From Parasegetibacter sp. NRK P23 (GTDB taxonomy: Bacteria > Bacteroidota > Bacteroidia > Chitinophagales > Chitinophagaceae), in assembly GCF_023721715.1 (NCBI RefSeq), contig NZ_JAMDLG010000007.1:62001-126000 (forward strand): DNA of 64,000 nucleotides, written 5' to 3'. The translations under genes and the position numbers were made by a program. The notes below the pieces were generated by a model. The model saw only the letters and a program-made list of their open reading frames with translations, searched no databases and was not told where the DNA came from. Below, piece by piece: positions 26,447 to 37,826 of this stretch; positions within the stretch are counted from its first letter, which is position 1; each line of letters begins with the position of its first letter.

Positions 26447-26511
26447 TTCACGCAATTGCTTCGTACCTCGCAATGCGCTGCTTCGTACCTCGCAGGAGCA
26501 AGGACGCAAAG
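26447..26511 (-). repeat. Dispersed palindromic repeat with an internal duplication
   Basis: Carries TGCTTCGTACCTCGCA twice (26457-26472 and 26479-26494) and then the CAGGAGCAAGG tail seen at 1581-1591. Same family as the repeats near 1.5-1.9, 8.2 and 38.9 kb. Confidence 0.75.
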
Positions 26512-26567
26512 ACAGGCTTCATTGCAGGATGTACTATTATTGTATACGGTTAGAAATACAACTCAAT

Positions 26568-26611
26568 TAACCAAAGAGGGCGTATCGAAAACGATACGCC
26601 CTCTTTGGTTA
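26568..26611 (-). terminator. Long perfect hairpin after the subtilase gene
   Basis: Twenty bases (26568-26587) pair perfectly with 26592-26611 around an AAAA (minus strand TTTT) loop, 18 bases past the subtilase stop. No T-run follows on either strand, so it may stop transcription from both sides or protect 3' ends. Confidence 0.6.
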
Positions 26612-26628
26612 TGGAATTCGGTTGAGCA

Positions 26629-29600
26629 TTATTTGGCGATGACCAGTTTCTGGGTCCATTCTTTTCCTGCGTGGGTGATCTTCAGCCAGTAGATACCGTT
26701 GGCAAGGTGTTGCAACGCGAAGTTTTTGCGGTAGGTGCCGGTGAAGGTATTGCGGTTTTCGTTATAAATTGCCTGACCTTGCGTGTTGTACAGTGCAATG
26801 GCGAGTTTACCGGTCCGGGTGGTCTGGAAGGCGAGTTCGAAGTTCCCGTTATTGGGGTTCGGGGCCACCAGTACGCCATTGGAAATATTGTCAAGGTCAA
26901 CCAACGCGGTCACGAGTGCGTTGATCGTATTGGAAGGCACGGTGCATCCTGAAACAGTAGCGTCCACACGGTAGGAACCTGGTTCAATGATGGTATAGGT
27001 AGCACCGGTCGCACCAGGGATGGCGATGTTGTTCCTGTACCATTGCAGACCGGTGGTAACATTACTGGTAAGCAGGTTACTGTTTTGTGTGATAACGGGG
27101 GCCGTGCTCTGTTGCGCTACTATCGGGGTTTTTGAAGCGCTTGCACAACCCTGTGATCGCGCCACAATATCATAAGTGAGGTAGAAGAATTTCTGGAAAT
27201 TGTTGGGATTATCGTTATTGTAGTTGCTGTTCCCCGTGAGCCGGAAAAAGGCGTTTCCTATGGGGTAGGGATTGGTGGCCAGGTTTTGGTTGATGATGGC
27301 GTAAACGGTATCGCCGTTAGTGGTCTGTTCCAGCTCCATCAGTAAAATATGATCTCCGGTTTCATTCACGGGCAGGTTCACCTGATAGTACCTGCCTGCG
27401 TCGGAGCCATCCGCGTTTCTGCTTCTTTGTACATCTAGCACGGTTCGAGCGAGCGGTATGTAAGAAATATTTGTTCCATTGAACGATTGAAGATTGGCTA
27501 CGGTAAGCGTAATTTTTCCCGATGTAGCGGTATAAACACGGAATCCTTCAATTATAACGGGGGTGCTGTTGCTGAAGTTATTAAAGGCGGTAAACCTGTT
27601 ATACGTGGCTGTTGAGGTGCCTAAAGTAGTGATGCCTGGTGCCGCCACACTCCGGAAATCGTTTCTGCCCAGGTAAAAAGTATTATTAGCCGGAATACTG
27701 GTGGTATTCACATTTTGCCCTGCACCTATGGGCACTGTACCGTTACTCGTGGTATACCATAAAAGGTTGCCTGAAGACTCATTACTGCGAAGTTGCGCGG
27801 TACCCGGGCCGCAAATGGTGGCGGTGCCGGTGGGTGCGGCGCTGGCCGCGGCGATGGTGATGTTTTGTCGAACCGTATCGTTGGCCAGGTTCTGATCATT
27901 CGATGCATCAAAAGTGGTATACGCTTCGATGGTGTAACTTGCACCCGGCGTTGTGGCGAAGGTGAACTGACCGGTATACTGCACTTCCGAGCCGGCGCGC
28001 ACCTTACCTCTGTAAAAATTCAGGTTGTTCACGATTTCCGTAGCGCCCGACTTAATGATCACCCGAACAGGAATACTGTCCAGCATACCAGTGCCCTGGT
28101 TCCTCAAACGGAGCGTAACGCGCTGCGCGGGATTGGCGCATTCACCTGGTGCCGGATACACCAGGGAGGTGACCCGCACATCTTTGGATGGCTTCACAAA
28201 AGAGACAGGGAAATCGTAGGTGGAACCATTGCCGTAGTTTCCACACGCACTAATATTATTGATGTTTGTTGTTTCCTGAATCACGAGTCGCAGCCTGGTG
28301 GTGCTTCCGATGGAAACAGTGGCGGGAATGGCGATTGTCCCGGAAAAAGTACCGTTTCCTGTAATGCCGGTAACCGTGGCCGCGACCTGTTCATTCACAT
28401 CGAAAGTGCCGTTGTTGTTGAAGTCGATGAATATTTTGGCCATTTTAGCGTTCGTTCCAGCGCCGCAATTGGTAAGTTTAGCACTAAAGGAGAGGTTAGA
28501 GGCGGGTTCTGCCGAAATAGTACTGCCCGTAACGTTCATGTAGCCAACGCAGGCACTCGGGTCCACGGGGGTGTACGTGGTGCTGCCTGCCACCAGTTGC
28601 TCGAGAATCCCACCTGTACCAGCGGAAGCGGACGTACAGTAGGTTATCCCGTTTACCCCTGTTGCAATGAGGGAATATGCCTGGGGACCCTGCGACAGTG
28701 TTCCTTTGTTGGAAACGGTAATCGTGTAGGTTTCGCCGGGTATAGGATTAAGCACCTCAATCTTTTCAAAATTATCCACGGTATTGTCCGCTCTGGTGGC
28801 TGCCGCGGAAGGTGCGAGCACATTCAGTCTCCAAGGTAAAAACGACTGGGATCCACGGGTCACGCGCACGTCAAGGTCATGAACTAGTTTGGAGGTTCTG
28901 CTGTTCAGCGGTGTCCCTGAGGTCACTTCTCCTTTCGGATCTGTCCAGCAAATGGACACCACCAGCGGTTCTTTTCCGGAAGCGACCACGGTAATGGTTT
29001 GCGGGGTACCTGAATTGAGTGTGCGCTCCTCTATGAGGGAACCGGCGTTCCTGTTCGTAATTACCGCGGCTGCTTTCACCATGTTCAGCAAACCCCATCC
29101 ATGAATATAATCCGGACCAGGGTTTGCTCCTGCTTCATCCGCCGTGTGCAGCGCAATACCTTTTAACGTGGCCGATCTCATCACTGCGTTGCCGTTCTTC
29201 TGGGCGTACAGTTCCTGCAACAATAGAAGAGAGCCCGTAACGTTCGGCGTAGCCATGGAGGTACCGCTGATGCTGGTGTAAGCGTTGTCGCTTCCGGCGT
29301 ACGAAGACAATACATTGGTTCCCACAGCAACCAGGTCAGGTTTGATCCGGCCATCGTCAGTTGGACCCCAACTGCTGAAATCCGATATTTTGACGTCCGA
29401 TGCTGAATAGTACCCGGATGGAAGGGCATCAACCGCACCAATGGTAAGGATATTTTTCGCGGTGCCATACGTGGAAATAATGTCGTAACCATCGTTGTTG
29501 CTCAGGTTCTGCGGTCTTTCCCCTTTGTTCACGAGGTTATTGCTTGCGTCATATCCCCAATACACGCTACCGGGATCGGGTCCGTTCTGGCTCCTGTTGT

Positions 29601-30387
29601 TTCCGGCAGACTTTACGATCAGGTAGTTCGGTGCGTTGTAAGCCAGTTCGTCCCATCTTTGCGCGTCAGCGCTGTAATAGCCGAATTTATAATCTTCCGT
29701 GGCCCCATTGGGCGCGTTAAATTCCCACCTGTTCTGTGTACTGTTGAATTGCCATCCTGCCGGTTGTCCGTAGGAGTGGTTCGATAGGAGCAGGTTGGCT
29801 GCTACCCCAGCCATTTCCGTTTGATAACTGTTGAAATCGTAAGCCTGTAATTGCTGGAAACCAAAGGCCATTCCTTTGGCCAATGGATTCACGCCTGAAG
29901 CTATTAATGTACCTGCTACATGCGTGGCATGGTTCTGTGGCGTGGAAGCGTTGTCCTGCTGTATCACCCTGCCGGTAAGTTCTATATGTGTCCCCCTCAC
30001 CATGCCTTCGTCCCAGATGCCCATTTTGCCACGTACACTGGCACTGCTTCCGTTCAGGTTCAGCCCGGTGGTGCCGCCTGCCCACAACTGGTTAGTGCCT
30101 ACTGTTGCTGCTGATGTCAGATTATTATGACTTGAGATATAGACCGGAAAGCCATTCTCATCCACACCCGCCAACATGATGAAATTTCCCGCTGCGTCGC
30201 GGCTGCTTACCGGCCAGCCCTTTGTTTTAGAAAGTTGAAGCGCCTTAGACAAACTGGCTTTTTCGTAATCCGAGAAACTTGCTTTCAAGCGGGTCAACGC
30301 CGCCACATTCGTTTTTTCCTGGCTGGAAACTGTGGCGCAAAAGCCGATTAACGCGGTCAACAACAGGTATTTCCAGCCCTTCTTCAT
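26629..30387 (-). CDS. Secreted S8 subtilisin-like peptidase with T9SS sorting domain
   Basis: 1252 residues from ATG 30387, which starts a signal peptide (YLLLTALIGFCATVSSQ). The peptidase S8 domain (about 85-480) has the triad in MGIWDEG (Asp), NHATHVAGTL (His) and SGTSMATPNVTG (Ser), with SAGNNRS for the oxyanion Asn. A beta-sandwich (P-domain-like) follows. Then comes a GEVED domain (FIDFNNNGTFDVNEQV), a CARDB-like region and Ig-like repeats. The last 75 residues are a type A T9SS sorting domain (VAPNPNNGNFELAF ... LANGIYWLKITHAGKEWTQKLVIAK, in part). It should cross the outer membrane through T9SS and act as a secreted or surface protease. Confidence 0.93.
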   Translation of the reverse strand: MKKGWKYLLLTALIGFCATVSSQEKTNVAALTRLKASFSDYEKASLSKALQLSKTKGWPVSSRDAAGNFIMLAGVDENGFPVYISSHNNLTSAATVGTNQLWAGGTTGLNLNGSSASVRGKMGIWDEGMVRGTHIELTGRVIQQDNASTPQNHATHVAGTLIASGVNPLAKGMAFGFQQLQAYDFNSYQTEMAGVAANLLLSNHSYGQPAGWQFNSTQNRWEFNAPNGATEDYKFGYYSADAQRWDELAYNAPNYLIVKSAGNNRSQNGPDPGSVYWGYDASNNLVNKGERPQNLSNNDGYDIISTYGTAKNILTIGAVDALPSGYYSASDVKISDFSSWGPTDDGRIKPDLVAVGTNVLSSYAGSDNAYTSISGTSMATPNVTGSLLLLQELYAQKNGNAVMRSATLKGIALHTADEAGANPGPDYIHGWGLLNMVKAAAVITNRNAGSLIEERTLNSGTPQTITVVASGKEPLVVSICWTDPKGEVTSGTPLNSRTSKLVHDLDVRVTRGSQSFLPWRLNVLAPSAAATRADNTVDNFEKIEVLNPIPGETYTITVSNKGTLSQGPQAYSLIATGVNGITYCTSASAGTGGILEQLVAGSTTYTPVDPSACVGYMNVTGSTISAEPASNLSFSAKLTNCGAGTNAKMAKIFIDFNNNGTFDVNEQVAATVTGITGNGTFSGTIAIPATVSIGSTTRLRLVIQETTNINNISACGNYGNGSTYDFPVSFVKPSKDVRVTSLVYPAPGECANPAQRVTLRLRNQGTGMLDSIPVRVIIKSGATEIVNNLNFYRGKVRAGSEVQYTGQFTFATTPGASYTIEAYTTFDASNDQNLANDTVRQNITIAAASAAPTGTATICGPGTAQLRSNESSGNLLWYTTSNGTVPIGAGQNVNTTSIPANNTFYLGRNDFRSVAAPGITTLGTSTATYNRFTAFNNFSNSTPVIIEGFRVYTATSGKITLTVANLQSFNGTNISYIPLARTVLDVQRSRNADGSDAGRYYQVNLPVNETGDHILLMELEQTTNGDTVYAIINQNLATNPYPIGNAFFRLTGNSNYNNDNPNNFQKFFYLTYDIVARSQGCASASKTPIVAQQSTAPVITQNSNLLTSNVTTGLQWYRNNIAIPGATGATYTIIEPGSYRVDATVSGCTVPSNTINALVTALVDLDNISNGVLVAPNPNNGNFELAFQTTRTGKLAIALYNTQGQAIYNENRNTFTGTYRKNFALQHLANGIYWLKITHAGKEWTQKLVIAK

Positions 30388-30475
30388 ATAAGGTGTATGA
30401 TTAATCATTAATTTACGCAATAGCAGGCTTCTGGCCACCAGGTGAGCAATGTTTATCTAATTACGCATACAAGTT

Positions 30476-30961
30476 ATGAAACAGATTTTCAAATCGGCTA
30501 AAATTCAGCTAATAATACCCATTCTGTCGATGATCATCCTCAACGCATGCGGCACCCGCCCGGGCAACAAAGGGAATGCCCTGAAGCAGGGTATTTCCGG
30601 CCAGGTACTCTGGGTGGCTGGGAACAGGATGCCTTCCCCGGACAATCCCGCTGATACCCCGCCGGGCATTCAGTGTACCCTGTTCATCCACGAACTCACT
30701 GCCCCTGCTATGGCTGAAGCCGCCGCCAATCCTTCTTTCTACAAAAAGATCAACAGCCCGTTGGTAAAATCGTTCAAAACAGAAAAGGATGGAACCTTCT
30801 CCATTGAACTTCCGGCGGGGGATTACTCCGTGCTGATGGGGGTGGATTCCCTCTTCTATGCCAACATATCGGACCAGTTCGGGAACCTGAACCCGGTTCA
30901 CGTGGGCAAAGATTCGGTTACACCGCTCCGGCTGATGCTCGACTACAAGGCCGTGTATTAA
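30476..30961 (+). CDS. Lipoprotein of unknown function, transthyretin-like fold
   Basis: 161 residues. The signal ends in a lipobox (IILNACG), so the mature N-terminus is Cys near position 25. The body looks like a carboxypeptidase-regulatory/transthyretin-like beta-sandwich: GISGQVLWVAGNRMP near the start and KDGTFSIELPAGDYSVLMG with the usual G-x-F-x-x-L-P-x-G-x-Y pattern, then a short end strand. No catalytic residues. It lies 55 bases upstream of mfd, which has its own -7 box. Confidence 0.75.
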   Translation: MKQIFKSAKIQLIIPILSMIILNACGTRPGNKGNALKQGISGQVLWVAGNRMPSPDNPADTPPGIQCTLFIHELTAPAMAEAAANPSFYKKINSPLVKSFKTEKDGTFSIELPAGDYSVLMGVDSLFYANISDQFGNLNPVHVGKDSVTPLRLMLDYKAVY

Positions 30962-30972
30962 AAGAATCGTCG

Positions 30973-30980
30973 TACCTTTG
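30973..30980 (+). promoter_or_regulatory. mfd -7 box
   Basis: TACCTTTG, a good TAnnTTTG match, followed by GCGCCC. The leader to ATG 31017 is about 30 bases. The ileS box at 48419 has the same TACCTTTGC. Confidence 0.55.
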
Positions 30981-31016
30981 CGCCCTGTTCCGCAAGGAAC
31001 GGTACAGAATGGCACG

Positions 31017-34000
31017 ATGAACCTGCAGGAGTTACTGGACATACAAGCGAAGCACCCCCGTCTTTTTCAACTGGCGGACAGGCTCACTATGCAGGAACCC
31101 CAACGCATCTTCTGTAAAAACCTGCACGGAAGCGCCAGCCAGTTCCTGGTAACGGCTGTTTTCAAACACGAATTTACGAAGCACCGCAACCACCTCATTA
31201 TCTTGAATGATGCGGAAGAAGCAGCTTATTTTCACAATACGCTGGAGAACCTCACCGAAGCGCTCGATCTTTTCTATTTTCCCTCTTCCTTCAAGAACAA
31301 AAAGAATTTCCGCCTGCTCAACAGCAGTCACGTAATGCTGCGCACCGAGGCGCTCACCCGGCTCAGCGGAAGGGAAGGCGCGAAAAAGATCATCGTCACC
31401 TACCCGGAAGCGTTGTTCGAAAAAGTGGTGTTGCCCGAAACGCTTTCCGGTAACATCATCCGGCTGAAAGCCGGGGATGAGATCAGCCCCGAAGCGTTAA
31501 TGACGCAACTCGTGGAATACGGTTTCCAGCGCACTGATTTTGTGTATGAACCCGGCCAGTTCGCCGTCCGCGGTGGCATCCTCGATATCTATTCTTACGG
31601 GAACGAAAAACCTTACCGGCTTGAACTGTTCGGGAACGATGTGGATTCTATCCGCATCTTCGACCCGGAAACCCAGTTGAGCGAACGGAAACTGCTCCAG
31701 GTTACCATCATTCCCAATGTGGAAACAAGGTTCGATTCCGGCCAGAAAGTGTCCCTGCTTGAATTCGTGGACGAAGAAACCATCGTATGGCTCCAGGATT
31801 GGGATGTGGTGGAAGAAAAGATCCGCGTGCAGGAAGAGGACCTTCAACTTTACCTCGATATCCCATACACGCCCAAAGAAGAGGACGATGAAACCACGGT
31901 GAAGCAACAGGTTTCCGTTCAGGACTTCGTTCCGGCAGATTCCATCCGCGAAAAACTGGATGCGTTCCACCTGATAGAGATCGGGTATAAATCACATTTC
32001 GCAAAGGTTGAAATTGAATTCAACACAATAGAGCAACCCGCCTTTAACCGGCATTTCGACCTGCTCATCAAAGACCTCAGGAACTGGGAACAGAAAGGGT
32101 ACGGTATTTACCTGTTCGCGGAAAACCCGCGCCAGTTGGAGCGTTTACACAGTATTTTCACCGACCTCAATTCGGAAATACCATTCGTGCCCGTTCCGGT
32201 CGCTATCCATGAAGGGTTCATCGATCACGATGTAAAATCGGTTTGTTACACGGACCACCAGATATTCCAGCGTTACCACAAATACAAGGTTAAGCAGGCT
32301 TACAATAAGAACAAAGCCATTACGCTGCGTACTTTGCGCGAGCTTCAACCCGGTGATTACGTTACGCATATTGATCACGGGGTGGGGGTATATAGCGGAT
32401 TGCAGAAGCTGGAAGTGAACGGCAGGCTGCAGGAAGCGGTCCGCATCATCTACAAGGATAACGATATCCTGTACGTGAACATCAACTCCCTGCACAAGAT
32501 CACCAAGTATACCGGGAAGGAAGGATCGGTGCCGAAAGTGAACAAGATTGGCAGCGATGCCTGGCAGAAACTGAAGGAGAAAACGAAAACGAAGGTAAAA
32601 GAAATCGCCTTCGATCTCATACAACTGTATGCGCAACGAAAGGCGCAGCAAGGGTTTGCACACGCGCCCGACAATTACATGCAAACCGAACTGGAAGCGT
32701 CCTTCATTTACGAGGATACGCCCGACCAGAGCAAGGCTTCGGCCGATGTGAAGAAAGATATGGAAAACCCGTCGCCGATGGACCGTCTCGTTTGTGGCGA
32801 TGTGGGCTTCGGTAAAACGGAAGTAGCTATCCGCGCGGCTTTCAAAACATGCTGCGACAATAAACAGGCCGTGATCCTGGTTCCAACCACGATCCTCGCT
32901 TTCCAGCACTATAAAAACTTCAGTGACCGGTTGAAAGATTTCCCCGTTACCGTGGATTATATCAACAGGTTCAAATCTTCCAAAGAGAAGAAAGAAACCT
33001 TGCAGCGGCTCAAAGAAGGGAAGATTGATATCATTGTGGGAACGCACGCCCTGCTTGGAAAAGATGTGCATTTCAAGAACCTGGGGCTCATCGTGATCGA
33101 TGAGGAACAGAAGTTTGGTGTGGCGGCAAAAGAGAAACTGAAGACGCTGAAAACAAACGTGGACTGCCTCACCTTAACGGCAACGCCTATCCCAAGAACG
33201 TTGCAGTTCTCCCTGATGGGCGCGCGTGACCTCAGTATCATCAATACTCCACCTCCCAACCGGCAGCCCATTCAAACGGAAGTGCAGGTGTTCAACCACG
33301 ATTTCATCAGGGACGCGATCTATTTTGAAACGGAACGCGGCGGCCAGGTGTTCTTTATCCACAACCGGGTGCAGGGGCTCCAGGAAATGGCGGGACTAAT
33401 CCAGGGACTTTGTCCGGACCTCAGTATTTCTTATGCGCACGGACAAATGGAAGGGCACGAACTGGAAGAGAAAATACTCGATTTCATTGATAAGAAATAC
33501 GATGTGCTGGTGTGTACCAACATCGTGGAAAGCGGTGTGGATATTTCCAATGTGAATACCATCATCATCAACAACGCGCACCATTTCGGATTAAGTGATC
33601 TGCACCAACTGCGCGGACGCGTGGGCCGGAGCAACCGCAAAGCGTTCTGCTACCTGCTGGCGCCGCCAATGAGTACTCTGCCCACCGATTCCCGTAAACG
33701 TCTGCAAACACTGGAACAGCACAGCGAATTGGGCAGTGGTTTCCAGATCGCCATGCGCGACCTCGATATCCGTGGCGCGGGCAACCTGCTCGGTGGAGAA
33801 CAAACAGGTTTCATGGCTGAGATCGGTTTCGAAATGTACCAGAAAGTACTGGACGAAGCCATCAAGGAACTGAAACGTACCGAGTTCCGGGATCTGTTTA
33901 AGGAAGAGATTTCCCGCCAGGAAGATTATGTGCAGGATTGCTCCATCGATACCGATCTCGAAATACTTATTCCAGACGATTATGTGGAGAGCATCGCCGA

Positions 34001-34391
34001 AAGGTTATCCCTGTACAGCCGCCTCGACAACTGCGATACGGAAGAGGAACTGACCGCTTTCCACCACGAAATGAACGACCGTTTCGGACCTGTACCACAC
34101 CAGGTGGAGGACCTGTTTACCACAGTTCGTTGCCGGAAGATAGCCGTGGAACTCGGTTTCGAGAAACTCACGTTGAAAGACGATACGCTGCGTTGTTACT
34201 TCGTGAACAAACCCGACTCTCCTTATTTTGAATCTGAAACCTTCAATAAATTATTGGATTTCATTCAACGCGGTACCAATAAAGCCAAACTCAAACAAAC
34301 CGGGAAGCACTTCTTCCTGGTGGTGGAACCGATGAAATCTATGGAAGACGTGTTCCGTTTCCTGGACCTTGCGAAGCGCTCGATGAACTGA
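31017..34391 (+). CDS. mfd: Transcription-repair coupling factor Mfd
   Basis: 1124 residues from ATG 31017; an earlier in-frame start lies in the promoter. Domains in order: UvrB-like N-terminal module (about 1-330), the CarD-like RNA polymerase-interacting domain (LQPGDYVTHIDHGVGVYSGL, about 440-500), then the SF2 helicase with GDVGFGKTEVAIRAAF (Walker A), DEEQKFG (motif II, usually DEEHRFG), TATPIPRTLQ, and DIRGAGNLLGGEQTG near the C-terminal lobe, ending in the TRCF domain. It removes stalled RNA polymerase and recruits UvrA. Its 3' end overlaps the convergent TPR gene by 53 bases. Confidence 0.97.
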   Translation: MNLQELLDIQAKHPRLFQLADRLTMQEPQRIFCKNLHGSASQFLVTAVFKHEFTKHRNHLIILNDAEEAAYFHNTLENLTEALDLFYFPSSFKNKKNFRLLNSSHVMLRTEALTRLSGREGAKKIIVTYPEALFEKVVLPETLSGNIIRLKAGDEISPEALMTQLVEYGFQRTDFVYEPGQFAVRGGILDIYSYGNEKPYRLELFGNDVDSIRIFDPETQLSERKLLQVTIIPNVETRFDSGQKVSLLEFVDEETIVWLQDWDVVEEKIRVQEEDLQLYLDIPYTPKEEDDETTVKQQVSVQDFVPADSIREKLDAFHLIEIGYKSHFAKVEIEFNTIEQPAFNRHFDLLIKDLRNWEQKGYGIYLFAENPRQLERLHSIFTDLNSEIPFVPVPVAIHEGFIDHDVKSVCYTDHQIFQRYHKYKVKQAYNKNKAITLRTLRELQPGDYVTHIDHGVGVYSGLQKLEVNGRLQEAVRIIYKDNDILYVNINSLHKITKYTGKEGSVPKVNKIGSDAWQKLKEKTKTKVKEIAFDLIQLYAQRKAQQGFAHAPDNYMQTELEASFIYEDTPDQSKASADVKKDMENPSPMDRLVCGDVGFGKTEVAIRAAFKTCCDNKQAVILVPTTILAFQHYKNFSDRLKDFPVTVDYINRFKSSKEKKETLQRLKEGKIDIIVGTHALLGKDVHFKNLGLIVIDEEQKFGVAAKEKLKTLKTNVDCLTLTATPIPRTLQFSLMGARDLSIINTPPPNRQPIQTEVQVFNHDFIRDAIYFETERGGQVFFIHNRVQGLQEMAGLIQGLCPDLSISYAHGQMEGHELEEKILDFIDKKYDVLVCTNIVESGVDISNVNTIIINNAHHFGLSDLHQLRGRVGRSNRKAFCYLLAPPMSTLPTDSRKRLQTLEQHSELGSGFQIAMRDLDIRGAGNLLGGEQTGFMAEIGFEMYQKVLDEAIKELKRTEFRDLFKEEISRQEDYVQDCSIDTDLEILIPDDYVESIAERLSLYSRLDNCDTEEELTAFHHEMNDRFGPVPHQVEDLFTTVRCRKIAVELGFEKLTLKDDTLRCYFVNKPDSPYFESETFNKLLDFIQRGTNKAKLKQTGKHFFLVVEPMKSMEDVFRFLDLAKRSMN

Positions 34392-35346
34392 TTCCCGCCT
34401 GTTTTTTTCTCCTGTTGATGATGTTCCCGGTAAATGCGATAAGCAGTGCCAGAATGGGAACGCCCCAAACCAATGCCGCCCAGCGGAAAGTCTTTTTTAC
34501 TTCTTTTGCTGAAGCGTCCATCAGCGCCAAACGCGCTGTGATAAACGCTTTTTGCCCGGGGGCGTATTGTAATGCCGCTTCATAGAATGGTTTGGCGGTG
34601 GAACGGGTATTCGTTTTGGCCACGAGATCGGCGAAAGCGATGAGCAACTTTGCGGTAACCGAATCGGGAGAAGGGAAAATGGCCGTACGCAAATGCAGTT
34701 GCCAGGCCAGTTGCAGCATTAGCGTATCCGTATTTGCGGCAATGGTTTGCTTTGGATCGTTCAGCCAATGGTCAAAAGGCGTGTTGCCATTCAGTGCAAG
34801 TACCTTATTGTTTCCTTGAAGCAGGTCGATCCGTAGTTGCCCACTGCCGAACCAGGCGCCGGGGAAAAGGGCATAACTACGTTTTGCCAACTGAAGTGCC
34901 TTTTCTTTATTTCCTTTTTGTTCATAGATCAGCGATAAGTTCGCGGCCAGGTTAGATTCTTCGGAGTGACTCTTGTATAGGTTTTCCAGAGTAGTTGCCG
35001 CCAGCGGATCTCCTAAAATATAATTGCAGAAGGCGAGATCGGCCTGGAAGCGGAAATCATTTTCTGGATGTCCTTCGGCAAGGAGCTTTTGTTTGAAGGC
35101 AACGAAGTAGGTTTTGTTCTTTATCGACCAGAATGAACTTTTTCCAGCGGAATCCGGAAGCATCTTCGAAAGATCTGGGGCTGTACCCGCAAAGGGAAAA
35201 TTCCTGTCGTAGTAAAAATGAGCGGAGGCGCTGCCGCAGAAAAGAAAGAAACAGAGGGAAAGCAGGAATACGCGGCTTTTATAATGCGAGGGCGGACTGG
35301 CCGGCATCGAAATATTCTTAAGGATAGCTGAGAGCGGGCTTTGCAT
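34339..35346 (-). CDS. TPR-containing membrane protein of unknown function
   Basis: 335 residues. A signal or anchor helix (VFLLSLCFFLFCGSASA) is preceded by about 25 residues; an in-frame ATG at 35307 gives a tidier signal and may be the real start. Residues about 75-260 hold helix pairs of TPR type (SNLAANLSLIYEQKGNKEKA; RSTAKPFYEAALQYAPGQKA). A C-terminal helix (WAALVWGVPILALLIAFTG) then anchors it, with a basic Ser-rich tail. Both ends being hydrophobic suggests a periplasmic TPR domain. No function is assigned. Its 3' end overlaps mfd on the other strand. Confidence 0.75.
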   Translation of the reverse strand: MQSPLSAILKNISMPASPPSHYKSRVFLLSLCFFLFCGSASAHFYYDRNFPFAGTAPDLSKMLPDSAGKSSFWSIKNKTYFVAFKQKLLAEGHPENDFRFQADLAFCNYILGDPLAATTLENLYKSHSEESNLAANLSLIYEQKGNKEKALQLAKRSYALFPGAWFGSGQLRIDLLQGNNKVLALNGNTPFDHWLNDPKQTIAANTDTLMLQLAWQLHLRTAIFPSPDSVTAKLLIAFADLVAKTNTRSTAKPFYEAALQYAPGQKAFITARLALMDASAKEVKKTFRWAALVWGVPILALLIAFTGNIINRRKKQAGISSSSASQGPGNGTRLP

Positions 35347-35386
35347 GAATTCCGGAGATTTCCGGCAAATGTAGGGTGAAAAAAAA

Positions 35387-35404
35387 TCCCGCCGTTTGGC
35401 GGGA
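35387..35404 (-). terminator. Terminator of the 68-residue protein gene
   Basis: CCCGCC/GGCGGG with flanking A-T pairs around a 4-base loop. T-runs lie on both sides, and eight or more follow it on the minus strand. It begins nine bases past the stop at 35413 and is a classical intrinsic terminator. Confidence 0.85.
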
Positions 35405-35412
35405 CTTTTTTC

Positions 35413-35619
35413 TTACCATCCTTGTTTGGCATTACCGGCCTTGATGGCGGCCAGCGCTTTTGCCTCGCCCAGCATGGTGGTGAGTTTATTTCCTTTACCA
35501 TCATGGCCCTGCGCCATATAGCCACCGCGTGAGGTTTTGGTAACTACCGCATCCTGCATGGGTACGTCCTTTTCCTTAGTTTTCACGCAATAAGCTGTGA
35601 TGATGTCGTTGTTGCTCAT
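35413..35619 (-). CDS. Small conserved-looking protein, 68 residues
   Basis: The protein reads SNNDIITAYCVKTKEKDVPM and continues to GGYMAQGHDGKGNKL and EAKALAAIKAGNAKQGW. The opening AYCVKTK resembles the first strand of DUF5679-like small proteins (which have YCVKC), but here the second Cys is Thr and no other Cys follow, so a zinc knuckle is not possible. A strong terminator right after its stop and coding-like composition support a real gene. It lies 85 bases past the gyrB stop on the same strand. Function unknown. Confidence 0.7.
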   Translation of the reverse strand: MSNNDIITAYCVKTKEKDVPMQDAVVTKTSRGGYMAQGHDGKGNKLTTMLGEAKALAAIKAGNAKQGW

Positions 35620-35704
35620 GTTGCTCGAGATTATTGGTTCTTAAATGGTACAATCCTGTTGCAAGCAAAACAGGCATTGTAGTTAATTGCGTTAAAGGTA
35701 GGGT

Positions 35705-37696
<1,992 letters not shown>

Positions 37697-37727
37697 CTAA
37701 TCCTTTTTTCCGATCGGATTATTCCAG

Positions 37728-37757
37728 CAAATGTAAGAAAATTAGGGGGTTAGGCCA
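37728..37757 (-). promoter_or_regulatory. gyrB promoter
   Basis: On the minus strand, TTGG (37754-37757) and TACATTTG (37728-37735) are about 18 bases apart, the best -33/-7 pair in the window. The start point would be near 37721, giving a leader of about 37 bases. Confidence 0.65.
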
Positions 37758-37826
37758 ATTCACGCCACATGTTTTTATACCCACTCAATGGGGAGAAAAA
37801 GACGGGTTTTACGACCGGGAAAACAC

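Noticed and set aside
27793-28839. 348-codon plus-strand frame inside the subtilase
   Set aside because: Composition is that of an antisense frame; the minus strand carries the continuous multi-domain protease.
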